Origin: Vulcanimicrobiota bacterium
Lineage (GTDB): Bacteria; Eremiobacterota; Eremiobacteria; Baltobacterales; Baltobacteraceae
Length of the DNA: 7,899 bases
Assembly: GCA_030042755.1 (NCBI GenBank)
Contig: JASHZC010000341.1
Coordinates: 1-7,899, forward strand
Direction: 5' to 3'
Shown here: one piece after another, positions 6,030-7,899 of the stretch
Position numbering within the stretch: the first letter of the stretch is position 1
Layout: every line of letters begins with the position of its first letter
Made by a program: the position numbers and the translations under genes
Notes under the pieces: generated by a model
What the model saw: only the letters and a program-made list of their open reading frames with translations
What the model was told of the DNA's origin: nothing
The model's database searches: none

Positions 6030-6515
6030 ATGAAGGCTCAGCCTGAGGTCATCGAGCGCTTGAATAAGATGCTCACCAACGAGCTTACGGCGATTAATCA
6101 GTATTTCTTGCATGCGCGGATGCACAAAAACTGGGGATACTATCGCTTGGGCGAACGAATTTACAACGAATCGCTCGGCGAGATGAAGCATGCCGATTGG
6201 TTAATTCAGCGCATTCTCTTCCTGGAAGGGCTGCCGAACGTGCAGAATCTCGGCAAGGTGCACATCGGCGAAGACGGCATTGAAGCAATCGAATGCGACC
6301 TGCGGCTCGAGATGATTGCGCGCGACGATACTGCCGAAGCGATTACCCTTTTTGAAGCCAAGGCGGATTACGCAAGCCGCGAGATCGCGGCGCGGATCTT
6401 GGAAGACTCCGAGGAACACGTCGATTTTCTGGAAACGCAGCTCGCGCTAGTCAAGTCGCTGGGCCGCGAAAACTACCTGCAGCAGGCGATGGCGGAGCTT
6501 CCGACTTCGGAATAG
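6030..6515 (+). CDS. bfr: Bacterioferritin
   Basis: This is a cytoplasmic 24-mer iron-storage protein with ferroxidase activity and inter-subunit haem. The 161 residues align without gaps to the E. coli protein over nearly the full length: NELTAINQYFLHARM (17-31), EMKHADWLIQRILFLEGLPN (split at 51-70) and the terminal NYLQQ. The haem ligand Met52 is present, as are ferroxidase ligands Glu18, Glu51, His54, Glu94 and His130. At position 127, where E. coli has Glu, this protein has Ser (D126-S127-E128-E129-H130). The inner-surface iron site residues His46 and Asp50 of E. coli are Asn46 and Gly50. The ATG start matches the family, but no ribosome-binding site is visible. The gene converges on bfd, overlapping it by 65 bp, which supports joint work in iron storage and release. 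Confidence 0.95.
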   Translation: MKAQPEVIERLNKMLTNELTAINQYFLHARMHKNWGYYRLGERIYNESLGEMKHADWLIQRILFLEGLPNVQNLGKVHIGEDGIEAIECDLRLEMIARDDTAEAITLFEAKADYASREIAARILEDSEEHVDFLETQLALVKSLGRENYLQQAMAELPTSE

Positions 6516-6669
6516 CGAGGGCGATGATTGCATCAACCTCGGTCGCGCAAGCATAGCACTGCGCGACGCATCCGCAGCGTGCGTAGACCTCTTCGTGGGT
6601 ACGCGCCCCTTCCTCGGCAGCGGCTCGAATGCGCCGTTCGGTAAGACCGTTGCAGATGCAAACGAACAC
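6451..6669 (-). CDS. bfd: Bacterioferritin-associated ferredoxin (Bfd)
   Basis: This small [2Fe-2S] protein docks on bacterioferritin near the haem and passes electrons inward, so that stored Fe(III) leaves as Fe(II). The 72 residues begin MFVCICNGLTERRIRAAAE, with Cys4 and Cys6. Cys38 and Cys41 (QCYAC) complete the usual C-x-C...C-x2-C cluster pattern. Two extra cysteines lie at 32 and 34 (RCGCV). After about residue 50 there is a Pro/Ala-rich tail (IPKSEAPPSPAAG), so the length is like the longer family members. The start is GTG at 6669 with AAGG 8 nt upstream. The gene faces bfr and its last ~21 codons run antisense to the bfr 3' end. Confidence 0.92.
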   Translation of the reverse strand: MFVCICNGLTERRIRAAAEEGARTHEEVYARCGCVAQCYACATEVDAIIALAIPKSEAPPSPAAGSFRGPAT

Positions 6670-6767
6670 GACTCACACCTTCGAGCCCAGCGACGGATTT
6701 CGCTTCTAGTCCGAAGAGTTTAGCGTCGGCTGACCAAGCAGGCACCTCGTCCCGCTAGGCAATGAGC

Positions 6768-6797
6768 TTGCCCTATTCGCCCGTGCTGCCTTAGCAT
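6768..6797 (+). promoter_or_regulatory. Possible promoter giving a leaderless mRNA for the 6805 gene
   Basis: TTGCCC (6768-6773) and TAGCAT (6792-6797) match the sigma70 -35 and -10 boxes at four of six positions each, with an 18-nt spacer. The predicted transcription start falls at about 6804-6805, on the ATG itself. No Shine-Dalgarno sequence precedes this ATG, which fits a leaderless message. The motif match is only moderate. Confidence 0.3.
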
Positions 6798-6804
6798 TGA
6801 AAAG

Positions 6805-7458
6805 ATGCTCTTGAGGAAGGCTGTCGGTCCATTCGTGTGTGCAGTCTTCGGCGCGCTAACGCTGACGGCTGCTACCCCGCAACCATCGCCGCTCCTCTCG
6901 ACATGCACGTTCACCACCGGTAGTTCGGCCATCACCGGTTCCTGCGGCCGCCTTTTCGACCAAGTGCCGAGGATGAGACTACGACCATCGGATGCGGTTG
7001 TGGGAGGCGTCTGGCGCAGTGGTTCCTTGCCGAAGGCCGTTTGGTACGGCGACATGACGGACGAGGGTTATCCTAATCCGGCGATCCAGCTCCAGATCTA
7101 TAGCGGAGCCTCCGGAATATTGCAGACGATCTACGGCTGGTTTCCCGTTACTGGTTATCGAACGACGTCGTCCGGTTTTGTGTTTGACCTAGATGGAGTT
7201 AATGAGGTTCCGCCAAACGCGGTCGATGCACGGATCATCCGACGCGCGGCCGAAATAGTCTCAAGCACGGCGGTGTGGAATCGCGCTGACGATCGGAACT
7301 GCCGGCCAGGAGCCACAACGTACAGCATATACTGCGCCAGTGAAAAAGCCGTAACACTCGCCGACGTACAAAGCTTGTTCAGCGAAGCACTGAGGGTGAT
7401 GACCGATCCCGGCTGGCTAGCAGCTCACGGTTTTTCGACCGAAGACCTCGGCAAATAG
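6805..7458 (+). CDS. Secreted hypothetical protein with four mature cysteines
   Basis: The product has 217 residues. The N-terminus is a classic Sec signal peptide: MLLRK, then a hydrophobic core to LTLTAA, with cleavage near residue 23. There is no lipobox, because Cys12 lies inside the hydrophobic core. The mature part has Cys34 and Cys47 (ST-C-TF...GS-C-GR) and Cys166 and Cys177 (N-C-RPGATTYSIY-C), suggesting two disulfides in an exported protein. The middle is rich in Gly, Tyr and Trp with short strands (AIQLQIYSG, GFVFDLDG). The C-terminus is helical (LADVQSLFSEALRVM). No enzyme motif is visible and I do not recognise the family. Its stop codon lies 2 bp before a strong terminator hairpin. 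Confidence 0.75.
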   Translation: MLLRKAVGPFVCAVFGALTLTAATPQPSPLLSTCTFTTGSSAITGSCGRLFDQVPRMRLRPSDAVVGGVWRSGSLPKAVWYGDMTDEGYPNPAIQLQIYSGASGILQTIYGWFPVTGYRTTSSGFVFDLDGVNEVPPNAVDARIIRRAAEIVSSTAVWNRADDRNCRPGATTYSIYCASEKAVTLADVQSLFSEALRVMTDPGWLAAHGFSTEDLGK

Positions 7459-7460
7459 CA

Positions 7461-7513
7461 CCGAAAAATTCGCCGAAGCGGGATTCGCACCGCTCCTCGG
7501 CGTTGTTTTTCGG
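7461..7513. terminator. Bidirectional intrinsic terminator between two convergent genes
   Basis: A long three-part hairpin is present. CCGAAAAA (7461-7468) pairs with TTTTTCGG (7506-7513), CGCCGA (7471-7476) with TCGGCG (7497-7502), and AGCGG (7477-7481) with CCGCT (7490-7494). The loop is 8 nt and the internal bulges are small. The A tract on one side and T tract on the other suit termination from both directions. It starts 2 bp after the stop of the plus-strand gene and ends directly at the stop of the minus-strand gene. Confidence 0.85.
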
Positions 7514-7831
7514 CTACTTTGATTTGCGTTGTCTCTCGAGCAGATATTGCACCGATGGGCTGATTGGCTTATCCGTGCGGTGAGTACAGCCCATCCAACA
7601 ACAAGGTCTGCGCTTCCCCTCCCTAAGGTGCGTGCGCACTCGTTGCACATGTTCCGCTCGTGTTTCTGCCTTCTTAACTGAGATAACCCAGCAGATCCAC
7701 TCATTGCGAGCGAGTGGCGTCAGGCTCCCCCATGCCGCGAGCGCTTTGGAGTCGGCAACGAGAGCTTTGCTCAGATCATCTGGTACTTTGTGCACCACGC
7801 CAGCGGCGATTTCTTTATTGCTAATTCTCAT
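7514..7831 (-). CDS. YdeI/OmpD-associated-like (OmdA family) protein
   Basis: The product has 105 residues and is cytoplasmic, with no signal or TM segment. The core matches the YdeI/OmdA C-terminal pattern: VPDDLSKALVADSKALAAW (split at 16-34), SLTPLARNEWICWV (36-49), a KK.ETRAEHVQR segment (53-64) and LREGKR (69-74). In this family the segment is a helical bundle linked in some enterics to peptide resistance, but the biochemical role is not settled. The tail is unusual: RRPCCWMGCTHR has Cys77, Cys78, Cys82 and His84, which could hold a metal. The start is ATG 7831 with a weak GAG 6 nt upstream. The usual N-terminal DUF1905 domain of long forms is absent, so this is a short form. Confidence 0.8.
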   Translation of the reverse strand: MRISNKEIAAGVVHKVPDDLSKALVADSKALAAWGSLTPLARNEWICWVISVKKAETRAEHVQRVRTHLREGKRRPCCWMGCTHRTDKPISPSVQYLLERQRKSK

Positions 7832-7899
7832 TTTTTCTCGCTGAGGACACAGGTAGGGCCGGGGCGCTTTTGGAGTCTTGCGGAGGGGACCAGTTACGC
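7832..7899. other. Right edge, upstream of the YdeI-like gene; no gene recognised
   Basis: These 68 bases hold the upstream region of the minus-strand gene, including the weak GAG ribosome-binding sequence next to its ATG. I see no clear promoter boxes and no support for a coding region entering from the right. Confidence 0.3.

Noticed and set aside
7477..7494. Minus-strand AGCGG-TGCGAATC-CCGCT resembling a tRNA T-arm
   Set aside because: The loop has 8 nt and lacks the TTC start; the stem is the top of the terminator hairpin and no other tRNA arms are present.
1..7899. CRISPR array, insertion sequence, prophage or defence cassette
   Set aside because: No regularly spaced repeats, transposase, integrase, terminal inverted repeats or known defence domains were found on either strand.

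Overview
This is a bacterial chromosomal segment of moderately high GC with compact, mixed-strand gene order. Several genes have recognisable Shine-Dalgarno sequences (GGAG, GAGG, AGGTGA, AAGG), so it is bacterial and probably chromosomal. No rRNA, tRNA, CRISPR array, transposase or phage gene was found. The mix of a PDZ/multi-TM/GAF membrane protein, an HAF-repeat secreted protein, a DUF805 protein and a YdeI-like protein suggests a soil or environmental lineage, possibly a poorly cultured phylum such as Eremiobacterota (WPS-2). That placement is a weak guess and cannot be proved from this window.

Left part, minus strand (1-3737): the N-terminal part of a DHA2/EmrB-type drug exporter runs off the left edge. 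Next are a gap of about 200 bp, a 64-aa SH3/KOW-like small protein, and a gene-free stretch of about 480 bp (1218-1694). That stretch holds a GC-rich terminator or attenuator-like structure and an imperfect tandem duplication of about 45 bp. Upstream of it are a small VOC (glyoxalase-fold) protein and a large membrane protein built as TM1 - PDZ - about nine TM segments - GAF. The last two genes are 48 bp apart and probably co-transcribed, membrane protein first. The membrane protein looks like the sensory half of a ComP-like histidine kinase with no kinase module.

Middle, plus strand (3799-5846): diverging from the membrane receptor is a secreted HAF-repeat-like protein broken by a +1 frameshift near 4780-4790. 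Then comes a likely two-gene unit: an unknown 58-aa protein and a DUF805 membrane protein.

Right part (6030-7831): bacterioferritin (bfr, plus) and bacterioferritin-associated ferredoxin (bfd, minus) converge and overlap by 65 bp at their 3' ends. They form an iron storage and release pair: Bfr oxidises and stores iron, and Bfd delivers electrons to the Bfr haem to release it. A secreted 217-aa protein with four mature cysteines follows, possibly on a leaderless mRNA. It converges on a YdeI/OmpD-associated-like gene, and the two are separated exactly by a long A/T-flanked hairpin that suits termination in both directions.

The items most worth a second look are the receptor without a transmitter domain, the competing hairpins and tandem duplication in 1218-1694, the Bfr with Ser at a usual ferroxidase ligand position, the bfr/bfd tail-to-tail overlap, and the frameshifted HAF gene. 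I saw no clear, self-contained new defence or mobile system.
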